A stretch of DNA of 64,000 bases, taken from Paraphysoderma sedebokerense (lineage: Eukaryota > Blastocladiomycota > Physodermatomycetes > Physodermatales > Physodermataceae). Below the pieces are notes generated by a model. It saw only the letters and a list, made by a program, of their open reading frames with translations. It was not told the DNA's origin and searched no databases. Shown here one piece after another: positions 33,162-43,947 of the stretch; positions within the stretch are counted from its first letter, which is position 1, and every line of letters begins with the position of its first letter. The translations under genes were made by a program, and so were the position numbers. The stretch is taken from assembly GCA_025602915.1 (NCBI GenBank), contig JAHLJZ010000051.1:1-64000 (forward strand). The letters run 5' to 3'.

Positions 33162-34456
33162 TCATATGTTGTTGTACAAATTTTTCCAGTTGTTAACGTT
33201 CACCCATGCATGTTTGTGAGTATAAGAAGGTATGAAAGATGGCAGTGGGAGCGAAAGTTTTACATCGGTATCAATCCGTCGAATCGACTTCGGAAGCATT
33301 GGCAGACAAGTCAACTCATTACCACCACAACGAAGAATTTGAAGTGTTGTCGGTAGCGGGGGAAGCGATAGAAGTCTATTGTCGCTACACTCGAGATGTT
33401 GCAGAGATGTGGGAAGCAAAGGAAGGGACGTTAATTTGTTTTCTGAACAATCAAAAAACAGTAGACCCGAAGGCAAAGCGCTTCCGAGACCTTTGTGGAG
33501 AGCGCCACCCCGTATAGTTAGGGCCTTCAATGACTGAGGCAAAGGTTGTGAGTTGGATGAGGAAAAATAATCTTCTAATGGGTTGTCAGAGCATGAAAGC
33601 ATTTTCAGGGATGGTGGCAGCAGGTCGAGAGATTTCAACTTGTTACCATCGCAAATTAGCACTTCTAATGATGAAGGAATATTTCCAGTTGAAATAAGCT
33701 CGTTATCCCTGCAATCAAGATATTTTAATCCACTAGGAAGACACGGAAGTGAACCCCAATAGTTAGAGGCAGACGGACATGACTTAATCTTAAAGAATAT
33801 CTCGGAAGGCCATTTGATCCGACGGCTTTATAAATCAGAGAAACTAAATTAGGCGGCAGGTTCAAAAGTTCGATTTCCCCCAAATACATATCGAGATGTG
33901 TGAGGGACCTGTGCAATGCCAATGGTGATTGCAAACTGACGTCGCGTAATCTCAAAGAATATCTGCAAGTAGAGAGTGCTTCGGGATTTTCAACATAATC
34001 GCAATCAATCAGCTCCAAGTGCTTCAATGTAGAGGGAAGATTCTTGGGAAGTTCTACATGTTGAACCCTTGCAACAAAACGCTTCAATTTTGTCAATAAA
34101 TCGTACGACACTCTGGCTTCACCCACTTTATAGCCTGTATATTGTACACTCGTGAACTCGACCTCCCTTAATTGCGGCATGATATGCCAGGAGAAATTGA
34201 TCATGTCGAAAAGGTAGTCATCAAATTGACGTATTTCAAGCTTGCGGACGTACTTGGCAACGTTACTTTCAGAAAATTCATCCAAATCCTCAATATTTAC
34301 CCCACATCTAGAGAAAAGTGAACTCTTTAAAGATTCTGAAAAGTACTTATTCGTCAGCCGTAAGTTCTTAAGGTCCCAGAGTCGCATAAAATGAGATAAA
34401 GTTTCTAAAATGTCAGGGTAATCGAAAATGCATTTTGACGGTGCATATTCAGTCAT
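33162..34456 (-). pseudogene. Chimeric, frame-broken F-box-like LRR gene, LRR7
   Basis: The first 243 codons (start MTEYAPSKCIFDYPDILE) hold the F-box-like part and middle block. The rest (33162-33662) holds the second half of the repeats and a normal cap (WVNVNNWKNLYNNI). Between them, where sister genes have ALPAGLQYLDC, there is instead a 34-bp stretch at 33769-33802 identical to 35682-35715 of LRR8. This swap changes the frame and leads to a stop. Everything else in the copy is well preserved, so the break is recent. Confidence 0.85.
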
Positions 34457-34601
34457 CCTTCGAAGGTAAGTAATGCACGTTAGGTTGCGGGAGCTGAATT
34501 ATTATCGTTGTCGTATAAATATGAATTTGAATGCGCTATAGCAGAAGTGGAATACCTTAAACCGTTATGTCAATCAATTACTCTAGAGTACAGAAAATAG
34601 T

Positions 34602-34632
34602 CCCCCTATCGTGGCCGAACTGTAGTCGCGTG
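34602..34632. promoter_or_regulatory. Conserved upstream block of LRR7
   Basis: Contains CCCCTATCGTGGCCG and TGTAGTCGCGTG, about 146 bp before the LRR7 start. It corresponds to the block upstream of LRR4. Confidence 0.3.
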
Positions 34633-34763
34633 AGTCCTGTTGTTCACTGTGACTGATCTGGAAATCGCAGTAAAAAAGAAACCTCGCAGCGTTATGAAAT
34701 ATGAGTTTGGACAGTAATCTGTATAATAAGGGGATTTATTCATTAATTCATTTCGTTCGTCAC

Positions 34764-36217
34764 TTACAACAGTATGCTATAGTTGCGATATGGATTATTT
34801 CGCATATATAATGGTGACAGTTTGTCCCTGAATGGGTAAATCAGCAATTTCGATATGTACTCATTCATCAGCTTCTGGCCAAAAATATTTCCGTTAAAAT
34901 TTGTTCTATGAGATTCTTTGAAGAAATGTTGATGATACACATATTCCCAATTGTAGCTCAACGCCCATTCCTCTTGGTGAAGATACGACGGTCGTGAAAC
35001 AGGTATCGGAGGCACCGAAACCCTCGCATCGAGCGCGATCAGTCGAATCGACTTTGGAAGAGTTGGCAAAAAAGTCAATTCATTTTCAGAGCAACGAAGA
35101 ATTTTAAGTGACGTCGGTGACGGTGGAAGGGATTGCATTTTATTTTTGGAACAATCAAGTACTTCCAACGCTGGAGGAAGCAACGGAAGGGACGTTAAAT
35201 TGTTGTGTCCACAAATTAAATATAGCAGGCCTGAAGGAAGTGGTTGTGCGAAACCTTTGCGGCAGCTTTTTATGACGATTAGGGCCTTCAGGAATGGTGG
35301 CAAAAGCTGCGAGTTGGAGGAAGAGAAATATCCTTTTAAAGGGTTGTCAGAGCATGAGAGCATTTTCAAAGATTTCGGTAATATGGGAAGGGACTTTAGA
35401 CGGTTAAAGTTGCATATCAGTGCTTCAAGAGACGAAGGAAGGTTATCAATGGATTCTATTTGATTAAACGAACAATCCAGGTATTTTAATCCACTAGGAA
35501 GTCCAATCGTTGGAGGAACAGTCAAGGTATTGTAATCCCGCTGGAAGCGCTTCAGGGAGGGGATATTGTCTGACGGCTATATATTTCAGAGATATCAAAG
35601 AAGGCGGCAGGTTCGAAAGTTCTATTTCAGACATATAAATATTGAGATGTGTAAGGGAACTGTGCAAATCCAATGGTGATTGCAGACGGACATGACTTAA
35701 TCTTAAAGAATATCTGCAAGTAGAGAGTTCTTCGGCATTGTCGACATAGTCGCATTCAATCAGTCCTAAGTGATCCAATGTAGAAGGCAGACTCTTGGGA
35801 AGTTGCACCACTTCGACTTTTGCAGAAAATCGCTTCAATTGTGCCAATAAATCGTACGACACTCTGACTTCACCCATCTTAGCTGCACCGGTATCTCCGG
35901 TACACGTGAATCTTACTTCGCTTAATTTCGGCATGTTATGCCAGAAAGGATTATCGTTCATATCGAAAAGGTAATCTCCAAATTGACGAATTTCAAGCTT
36001 GCGGACGTACTTGGCAGCGCTACTCTCTTCAAATTCATCCAAATCCTCAGTAAGTACATAACACCTAGAAAACAGTGCAGTCCTGGCCATTGCGTATGTA
36101 TGCGTATGTATGCGTCAACCGTAAGTTCTTAAGGTCCGGGTTTGTCAGATATTGAAATAAAGTGTCTAAAATGTCTTGGTAATCGAAAATGCATTTTGAC
36201 GGTGCACATTCAGTCAT
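34764..36217 (-). pseudogene. Frame-broken F-box-like LRR gene, LRR8
   Basis: Start (MTECAPSKCIFDYQDILD), F-box-like part, middle block, repeats and cap region are all present. There are two frame breaks: a 10-bp tandem duplication at 36091-36115 within the F-box-like part, and a loss of about a dozen bases near 35510 at the GSLP step of one repeat. The last segment also runs past the usual cap into an unrelated 50-residue tail because the usual stop is gone. An internal Met at 36090 could still initiate a product lacking the F-box-like part. Confidence 0.85.
36091..36115. repeat. 10-bp tandem repeat, about 2.5 copies, inside LRR8
   Basis: The unit TGCGTATGTA occurs twice and is followed by TGCGT. 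Sister genes have a non-repetitive sequence here, so the short expansion arose in this copy and disturbs its frame. Confidence 0.9.
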
Positions 36218-36369
36218 CCGTTGGCGGTAAAGTAATCAACTTTAGGTTGTGGAACCTGAATCGTTGTCCTTTTGTTTAAATTCAAATTTAAATGCTCTAT
36301 ATTGGAATTGGGAAACCCTTTAAACGTTGATGCCCATCGATCGTAATCCTTGAAATGTTCTAAACATTC

Positions 36370-36401
36370 TCCCACTATCGTGGTCGGATTGTAGTCCCGT
36401 G
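36370..36401. promoter_or_regulatory. Conserved upstream block of LRR8
   Basis: Contains CCCACTATCGTGGTCG and TTGTAGTCCCGTGGG, about 153 bp before the LRR8 start. It corresponds to the block upstream of LRR4. Confidence 0.3.
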
Positions 36402-36677
36402 GGTGAGCTTGTCGGCTGTATCAAATCAATAGATCACGGAGCGTTATGTAAAATTCATCAACTTTGAACGGTAATCATATGTCATGGAGGCAATTTATTC
36501 ATTAATGCATTGTATTCGTGACAGAAAATTGTATAACTATAATTGCGATATGGACAAGATCACACATTCATATAGTTGTGGCATTTTGTCCATAAACGAG
36601 GAATTCATCAATTTCAAGATTATTAACGCATCGGCACATTCTGATATAAAGTGATAAATGGAATTTATTGATCATTT

Positions 36678-37982
36678 TTATATTTTGGTGTATATATTTT
36701 TCCAGTTGTCGACTTCCTCCCATTCATTTTTGTGACGATAAAACGGTCTATGAGAAGGTAACGGAGGGATTGAAATTCCGTGATCGCAATCAATCAGTCG
36801 AATGGACTTTGGGAGTGTTGGCAGAACTGTCAAATTATTACCATAACAACGAAGGATTTGAAGTGACGTAGGTAAAGGTGGAAGTGATTCAAGTTTATTA
36901 CCGCAACAGTTGAGTTCTTCCAACAATGGAGGAAGCAAAGGAATCGAGGTTAATTTGCTGTAGCCACAATCGAAAAATAGCAAAGATGACGGGAGAGCGC
37001 TTCCAAGACCTTTGTGGAGAGGGCCACACCGTGCAGTTAGGGCTTTCAGGGATGGAGGCAAAGGCTGGGAGTCTGAGCACGAGAAATAATCCCATAATGG
37101 GTTGTAAGAGCATGACAGCATTTTCAAAGATTGAGGCAGCATGGCTGGAGATTCCAAGTTATTCCCATCACAAATTAACACTTCTAAAGATAAAGGAAGA
37201 TTTTCAATGAAATCTAATTTGTTTTTTGAGCAGTTAAGGAATTTTAATCCACTTGGAAGAGGCGGAAGTGAACCCCAATCGTTGGAGGAACAATCAAGGT
37301 ATTGTAATCCTGCTGGAAGTGCTTCAGGGAAGTTATACTGTCTGACAGCATAATATGTCAGAGAAATCAAAGAGGGCGGCAAGTTCACAAGTTTGATGTT
37401 GGAAGTAATATTGAGATGCGTGAGAGAACTGTGAAATTCCAGTGGTGATGGCAGACGAACACCATTTAATCTTAAAGAATTTATGCAAGTGGAGAGTGCT
37501 TCGGGATTGTCGACGTATTCGCAATGAATCAGGTTTAAGTGTTCCAATGTAGGAGGAATACTCTTGGGTAGTTCTACAATTTGAACCCATGCCGTAAACC
37601 GCTTCAATTTGGATAATAAATCGTACGACACTCTGGCTTCACCCACCATGGTGCAGGTACCTTGCACACTTGTAAACTCGACCTCCCTCAAATTTGGCAT
37701 AACATGCCAAAAAGTTTCCTCATTCATGTCGAAAAGGTAATCATCATATTGACGAATTTCTAACTTGCGGACGTACTTCGCAAACTCACTGTCTGCGAAT
37801 TCATCCAAATCCTTAATACTTACACTACACTTAAAGAAAACTGCATCCTTAGCATATTCCGCGAGGTATTTATTCGTCAAGCGCAAGTCAGTAAGATCAA
37901 AGGTTCGCAGATATTGAAATAAAGTGTCAAGAATGTCTGGGTAATCGAAAATGCATTTGGACGCAGAAGAACCAGTAGTCAT
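36678..37982 (-). CDS. F-box-like / LPxLP leucine-rich repeat protein, LRR9
   Basis: Intact single-exon gene of 434 residues starting MTTGSSASKCIFDYPDILD. It has the F-box-like segment (LTDLRLTNKYLAEYAKDAVF), the middle block (VSYDLLSKLKRFTAWVQIVE, LPPTLEHLNLIHCEYVDN), about ten 20-residue repeats, and the cap WEEVDNWKNIYTKI. It is the outermost member and lies next to unrelated plus-strand genes. Its N-terminus and promoter pair with LRR5. As with its sisters, there is no signal peptide or TM, so a soluble intracellular protein is expected. Confidence 0.88.
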   Translation of the reverse strand: MTTGSSASKCIFDYPDILDTLFQYLRTFDLTDLRLTNKYLAEYAKDAVFFKCSVSIKDLDEFADSEFAKYVRKLEIRQYDDYLFDMNEETFWHVMPNLREVEFTSVQGTCTMVGEARVSYDLLSKLKRFTAWVQIVELPKSIPPTLEHLNLIHCEYVDNPEALSTCINSLRLNGVRLPSPLEFHSSLTHLNITSNIKLVNLPPSLISLTYYAVRQYNFPEALPAGLQYLDCSSNDWGSLPPLPSGLKFLNCSKNKLDFIENLPLSLEVLICDGNNLESPAMLPQSLKMLSCSYNPLWDYFSCSDSQPLPPSLKALTARCGPLHKGLGSALPSSLLFFDCGYSKLTSIPLLPPLLEELNCCGNKLESLPPLPTSLQILRCYGNNLTVLPTLPKSIRLIDCDHGISIPPLPSHRPFYRHKNEWEEVDNWKNIYTKI

Positions 37983-39392
37983 TACTTGTGTGCGAAATTA
38001 TCCCAAAGTGTAGTCGGCGGACTGAGTGATTATTCTCAATGAATTAATTGCAAGCGATAGATTTTCCCCACTGTTGCAGAATTTGTGTCTTAATTGCTTA
38101 AAAAATGTCTGAAAAATTGTTACTATCGTGTTCAACTGTTTAGACGCGGGCCTTGATCGGACGGGATGAATGCGTTTTACTGCATCATGTGATCTCAAAA
38201 TCGCACGTCACACTGTAGCATTGTCCCCTTTGTGCATTGGGAACCGAGACTTGTACGGCGGCACGAAATTACAACAGCAGAGAAATCAGAGAATGATGAT
38301 AATAAGAGATCCATGCATTTGTGTGTGTGCCAAAAGGTGATCGGCCCATCCCCGATTGTTGCAGCGAGCATCCTCCACCCTCCAGACGTCCAATCATGTC
38401 CCAGGGTGTCTGCATTTAGGTCGAAATAGGCAACTCGGTGGCACTTTGAGTGTTGGCGCTGAGATGGGAACTTGTATTGTCTTTTATCATTCTCGACATC
38501 CGAGGGTGGGGGCCCGTTGTCTGATGCTTGTCTTTTCATGAAATTTGATTTGTAAATACAACGAGTGGGGCAAAGGCGAGCGATAATTCACATCACTACA
38601 TTTTGAGCTTTATACCACCATCATCGGCCCATCATTCCCTGTGCGTGCATTAACCCAGTGGAGGGATTCACACACGGAGTCACAAGGGGTAGATATATCT
38701 GACTCTCACACAAACAACACATAAACACACAGGGTCATTACTCTTCAGAGTTCCTATCCCTTCGCTATTGCTCGCTTTTTATACTAGCTTGCCGAATTTC
38801 TATTGCAAGCGTTGAAAGTAAGTTTGACCTTTGTAGATTTAATGTGGCCTGGCGGGGGCCTTGACCCTTTGTGCTATGACCAGAGAGTTTCAAGGATTTT
38901 CGGACTTTGAGTAAAAGAATTGCCGGAATAGGAAGACTGACTTTTTATGTATATTTTTACTGTTTTCTTTTCGCTCTGCTCTTGACGGACACGGTTGTTG
39001 CTTTAATTAGTTTTCATTGTAGTGGCAACACCGAGAACAGTCAAAGGCCCATCTGGTGTTTCAGCCGGCCAAGAATACAACCAAAACCCACAAGGACGAC
39101 GACAGACGACAACGACGGCAAGGGCGAAAGAGCAAAATAATAAGTATCCTAAACAATATCCTCGGCCGAGAGTGGAATACTATCCTGCAACCTGTCTAAT
39201 CTGGCAAAAAAAAACATATCGCCCGACGGCCCCAGTGATATTTTTCCACAGTCACTTTAAACACAAAAATTTGCTCGCTTCGATTCACCCGGTGAACACA
39301 CACACATCCATACATACAAGATTGTATATTAAATTAATTAATTATTAATTAATATCCAAGAAATCAACACTCAAGCAGTCACTCTCTTCGCC
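37983..39392. other. Divergent intergenic region between LRR9 and the coiled-coil gene
   Basis: This 1.4 kb holds the LRR9 promoter (left, duplicated upstream of LRR5) and the promoter and 5' UTR of the coiled-coil gene (right). An AT-rich near-palindrome of repeated TTAATTAA lies at about 39330-39355, some 40 bp before the coiled-coil start. A 114-codon minus frame (38195-38539) has no recognisable domain. I call no gene. Confidence 0.5.
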
Positions 39393-42300
39393 ATGTCGCA
39401 CTCCGCTCTCTCCCACACTCTCAACTCCCCCGATCAGATCTCTGGTATGTCCTCCTTCTACATGAATTATTAAATTACATCCTCCAACTCACTGTGATTA
39501 CTCGCACTCCCTACAGATCCCTACTTTTCAGAGACAGATTCAGACATCGCCCTCTCCGACTCGGACCAGTCCCACTTTGTGCGTCCGCCCACCTCTACCT
39601 CCTCTACAAACACAGCCAGCAACAATAACAGCAAAACACCATCACCTTCTACCGCCTCTACCACTACTACAACTTCAGATCCCTCCGACCCTTCCCAATC
39701 CACCGGCCCAATCGCCGACAACACCTCGCCCTCAAAGAAAGCGAATCCAAGGGCGACCCCGACTCAAACCCCTCCGACGCAATCCTCAAACGATCTCACA
39801 AACGACATTATTTCATCTTCAATCACCTCTTTTTCTTCCGCCGACGAAGACGATCATCAAGATTCTCATGATCCTGACAGCAACATCAACACCACCAAGG
39901 ATACCAACATAGACCCGGACAACACTCTGTCTTCCCTCGATCTTGATATTGATCCAGAAGCAAAGGCAAAGAAACGTGAGAGAGAAAATCTACTCGCTCT
40001 GGCAGATTTCTTGAAGAAAACCGGGCCCGAGGATTTTAATTTAACAGATAAGGAAACAAAATTGTTGGTTCGGAGACTCAGCAGAAACGGATCTAGAAAG
40101 GGCAAGCGCAATTCTCCAAGAGTTGGCAACAAATTGAAACGAAAAGATAGACCGGCTACTACCCCAAAGAAAACACAACAAGCCGACAAGGAAAACCCTA
40201 AAGAAAAATATAAAGATCTCATCACCCGATTCTTACGTCAACCGTCTATTGATAACCTCAAATCGAAGTCTAAACCAACATCTACATCCACTTCACCCTT
40301 GTCTTCCACCAGCAACCGTTCTTCGCCGTCTAGTCAAGACGCAAGCTCAACTACCGGATCAGTATCAACCATGTCTTCGTCCTCGAATAAACCTAAATAT
40401 ATCCCTCTTGTCGTTCAATACCCTCCATCATCCACAAACCAATCTCAAGTCACAACACCCTCTTCTTATTCGCCGGATACAACGCCGAATGAATCCTACT
40501 CTCCCGAGATCTTCCACTCGAGATCTTCCTCGTTTGACTTGGAAGATGGTTTCTTCTCTGACGATGCAATCACTCCGAATTCAAATCCCAGCAACAGCGA
40601 TGTGAGTTCAAAAAAGAAACCCGCGGTGCAAAAACTAGCGGAATTCTTGAGTTTGCGTAAACCCGTGTTGAATGAATCGTTGGCAAATGGAGCCAATCCT
40701 AACGGGAAAAAGGACAGCGAAAAGCCAAACGAAAATGGAACTTCCAAAAGTAATGCCACCGAACCAGAGAATTCAAAGGGGGCCAACAATTCACAGCCAG
40801 CCGGTGGAATGGTTGGTCTACCCAGAGCCAACAGTTCGTCCTCATCATTGTCTCATTCTCAATTCGGTCATCAATACGACTACGGTTACCATATTCCACC
40901 TCCTCATCATCCGTTTGATCACCCCACCCCGCAATCTTATGGACAAGGTCTCGGTTACGGGCCCAACTACAGTTACCGCTACGGTTACCAACAACAGCAA
41001 TTTCAATTTCAACAGTCGCCATCGCTGCAACCGCATTCACCTCATCTCCCTCTAGTAGATCCCCAGTCCCGTCAACGAATGGAGGACCACGACAAGCAGG
41101 TCCAAATTTATAACCCGCAATTACATTACCAATCTACCTCGGTTCATGTAAATGCCCAAGGTCCCTTGGACAATCAATTGGCTTTGCATCATCCTGTTCC
41201 CGTTGCCACTGGGAACCCGTCTATGACACACCCGATGCACCCACCGATCCAGTATCTCCCCGATATAGATCTGGACCATGACTCGTTACATTTTGAACAT
41301 GTGACTATACCCGTAAAACCAGGAAATGGGTCGTACCACTTAAACGGATCCTCTGACCAGGTCAACGCCACCACCGGCAACGGTCCAAAGCAAAGTCCCA
41401 CAAGACGTCAAATTGATTACCACAATTCATCTTCTCATACCACTTCCACCTCCGTTCAAAATACGCAACCACCCACTGAAACTCAACCGAACCCGACGTC
41501 TTCCTCTGAATCTAGAATAACAAGTACATCTTTATTATCCCGTTCACGATACGCTTCTCCTGCTCTTACTAATACAAAATCCCGGGTTGGAATTAACGGA
41601 GGCTACGATATTGGTGCCGGTGTAGGTGGGGTTGTACCCGCAGCTGAATCAAATGGGATGGATGAGTTTGATTATGACCAAGGAAAAGGAAGTCCAGTAA
41701 AACAAGAGAATGAAGGGGTCAAGTTTGTGTTGAATGAGGGTAAACAGAGTCAGACAGAAGTTGGAAAAGAAAAAGAAAATGGGATTACAACAGATGTAGT
41801 CGACGGAAATGGTTTGTTTTGTTCTATTTTGTGGATTGAAACGATCGATTATTTTGTGTGTCACTTACTGATTTTTGTGTTTACTTCACTCCAGTTAATG
41901 ATTCTGATCTTTCAACCCCGATTGCACCGTCGACGAATCACACCCGTCGTCCGTCGTTTCAATCTATCGCCACATTTGTATCTGCGACATCATCTTATGT
42001 TTACAATCCCAAATCAATGTCTGGGTCCATCTTGACTTCCAATGGTACCAATACTAACGCCGGAAAGTCAATCTTGGGAAATAGTCTAAGTAAGAAACGA
42101 GTTCGACATGTTCAGACTCAAACCCATGTGTCAACGGGTACCGAATACGAGTCTCAAGAGATGATTGAAATGGAGGAAAGACTGGAAGAACTGGAAAAGA
42201 GTATGAAAGATAAACACGATTTTATAGAATCGTTGCAATCCAAAATCAAGTCCCTGGAAACTGAAAATTCATCGTTAAAAACTACCATCACGACACTCGA

Positions 42301-43947
42301 ATCTTCTTCCACTTCAGACCAATCTGAACTCTTGCAACAAATTTCTCAACTCCAAACTGAATCTAACGATTTAAAATCTACAAACAGCAATTTAACATCT
42401 CGATTGTCAACTTTGTCTTCTCGATTATCTACACTCACCGCCTCACTATCTTCTTCTCATTCTTTAATTTCGACGTTAGAATCTAAATTGTCGTTTTCGA
42501 ACGGTCAGATTTCGAATCTCACAGACTCCTTGGAAAAGAAGGAAGAAGAAATGGAAACATTGAGTAAACTCGCTTACGGTAAACTCAAAGAATTAGTCCG
42601 GGAACGTAAAAAGGTAGAACGAGAAGGAGAATACTGGCGAGAACGTAGTCTCCTCGTAAGCGAAGAGTTAAAACGAGAAACCAAAAAGAGAGAAAAAGTA
42701 GAAAAAGAGTTACGAAAATTAGTGTTGGGTCGGGAACGTGATCGTGAGAGAGAACGTGAATTTGGTGGGTTCAGATCTAGAGGACGAGACGGTAAATCTA
42801 CGTCCACTAAGAAATCTAAACGACGAAATGGAAAACACGGTGACTCTGAACCAACGGATTCTAATAACGAGTTTGACTCTGAGTTTGGGGTGGGAACGAA
42901 TAGTGAAAATACTGCTACCGGAAGTGACAGTGATAGTGAATCTGAAACCGGTGGGAGCAGTTCAGACGGATTAGAAGGATTCAAACCGCTTGATTTACGT
43001 AAAAAATCATCCGCGTTACATTTATCTTCTTCTTCGTCCTCTACGAAACGTAAATCTCGAAAATCAAGTAAACCCGATCCCGAATCCAACGACAACCAAG
43101 AAGACCGCACTCGTTCTTCTACCCGTTCTTCCCGAAAATCATCATCCCATTCACAAAACACCCGATCAAGATCAACTTCTCGATCACGTACCGTTCCCTC
43201 GGGAGACACCCTCGATGAACCCTCACGAAATCAAAGTACATCTGACAACGAAAACGAATTCGAAGTGGATGTATCCGAGGGTTCTAAAAAGTCGAAACGA
43301 AAAGTTCAATTTTCAGATTTCGTGACTAAGATTCCGCCCAGTCCGGACACCGAGAAACGTGGTAGCGGTGGATCAAGTTCGGGTAGGAGTAAACGACGTG
43401 GTGAAATGGATCGAGAAAGGGAAAGGGAAATGGTATGAAACCCCACGAAACCATTTTTTTTCAGTGATGGGTAGTGAGTGCGTAGAAAATTTGTTTTATC
43501 ATAGACTCTCCTCTATTCTTTTTCGGATTTTGAAATTCTGCAAACCGATTACCTAACACTCTTCTTCCTTATCTCTTTCCCTTTTCGTTCTGTCTTCATT
43601 TTTTTACTTCTGCGTTACCTCTATAAATTTAATAGTCTCGACCTATTTACCCCACCCGATCATCATCTCATAATTATCAACCCCCTCCTACATCTTCATC
43701 GTCGTCTACCCCCACGTCACGTAAAACAATCACAAAACAAATGTCAAAACCACCGCTCAATTTCGATGCCTCTAAATACTCTAAACCAATAGTTACAGTT
43801 CCAAAGGAAACCCAAGACAACAAAGTCCGAAATCAAGTAAAACAATGGGAAGAACGGTTTAGTTCTTCCAGTTCTAGTTCATCGGGTAGTAACAACGGCG
43901 AGGAACCAGACGAAATGGGAACCGACTCGGACAGTATTGAAGCGTAG
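39393..43947 (+). CDS. Large Ser-rich protein with central coiled coil, function unknown
   Basis: Four exons (39393-39444, 39517-41811, 41895-43432, 43636-43947) give 1398 residues in a continuous frame. The N-terminal 750 residues are low-complexity, rich in Ser, Thr, Asn, Pro and Gln, with a His/Tyr-rich stretch (SYRYGYQQQQFQFQQ) near the middle. Residues of exon 3 form a long coiled coil (MEERLEELEKSMKDKHDFIE, then heptads of Ser and Leu), ending in a very basic Lys/Arg/Glu helix. Acidic and Ser/Lys-rich tails follow. The last intron starts at GTATGA after Met and ends in a pyrimidine-rich acceptor. Without it the protein would stop at 43438; the downstream frame is open and in phase, which supports the longer form. 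I do not recognise the family. A scaffold or cytoskeletal role is possible but unproven. Confidence 0.78.

Larger units (their letters stand above)
27125..38270. repeat. Tandem array of LRR-gene units, period about 1.75 kb
   Basis: Start codons of the copies at 28992, 30748, 32760, 34456, 36217 and 37982 are spaced 1756, 2012, 1696, 1761 and 1765 bp. Spacers as well as genes are repeated, including blocks about 140-150 bp upstream of several start codons and a shared spacer sequence with GTCACTGG. This fits unequal crossing over between whole units. LRR1-3 to the left are older, more diverged members with different spacing. Confidence 0.88.

Noticed and set aside
20447-37982. LRR array as a transposon or virus-derived repeat
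   Set aside because: Units carry host-like genes with no terminal repeats, target duplications, transposase, polymerase or capsid-like frames. Unequal crossing over explains the structure.
38195-38539. 114-codon minus-strand frame
   Set aside because: It lies in the promoter segment shared with LRR5, and the reading frame is not conserved between the two copies.
39330-39355. AT-rich near-palindrome of repeated TTAATTAA as an origin or regulatory hairpin
   Set aside because: Simple AT repeats are common in such intergenic DNA, and nothing else supports a specific role.
42574-43209. 211-codon minus-strand frame rich in Ser, Arg and Leu
   Set aside because: Antisense shadow of the repetitive Arg/Ser/Glu-rich part of the coiled-coil gene.
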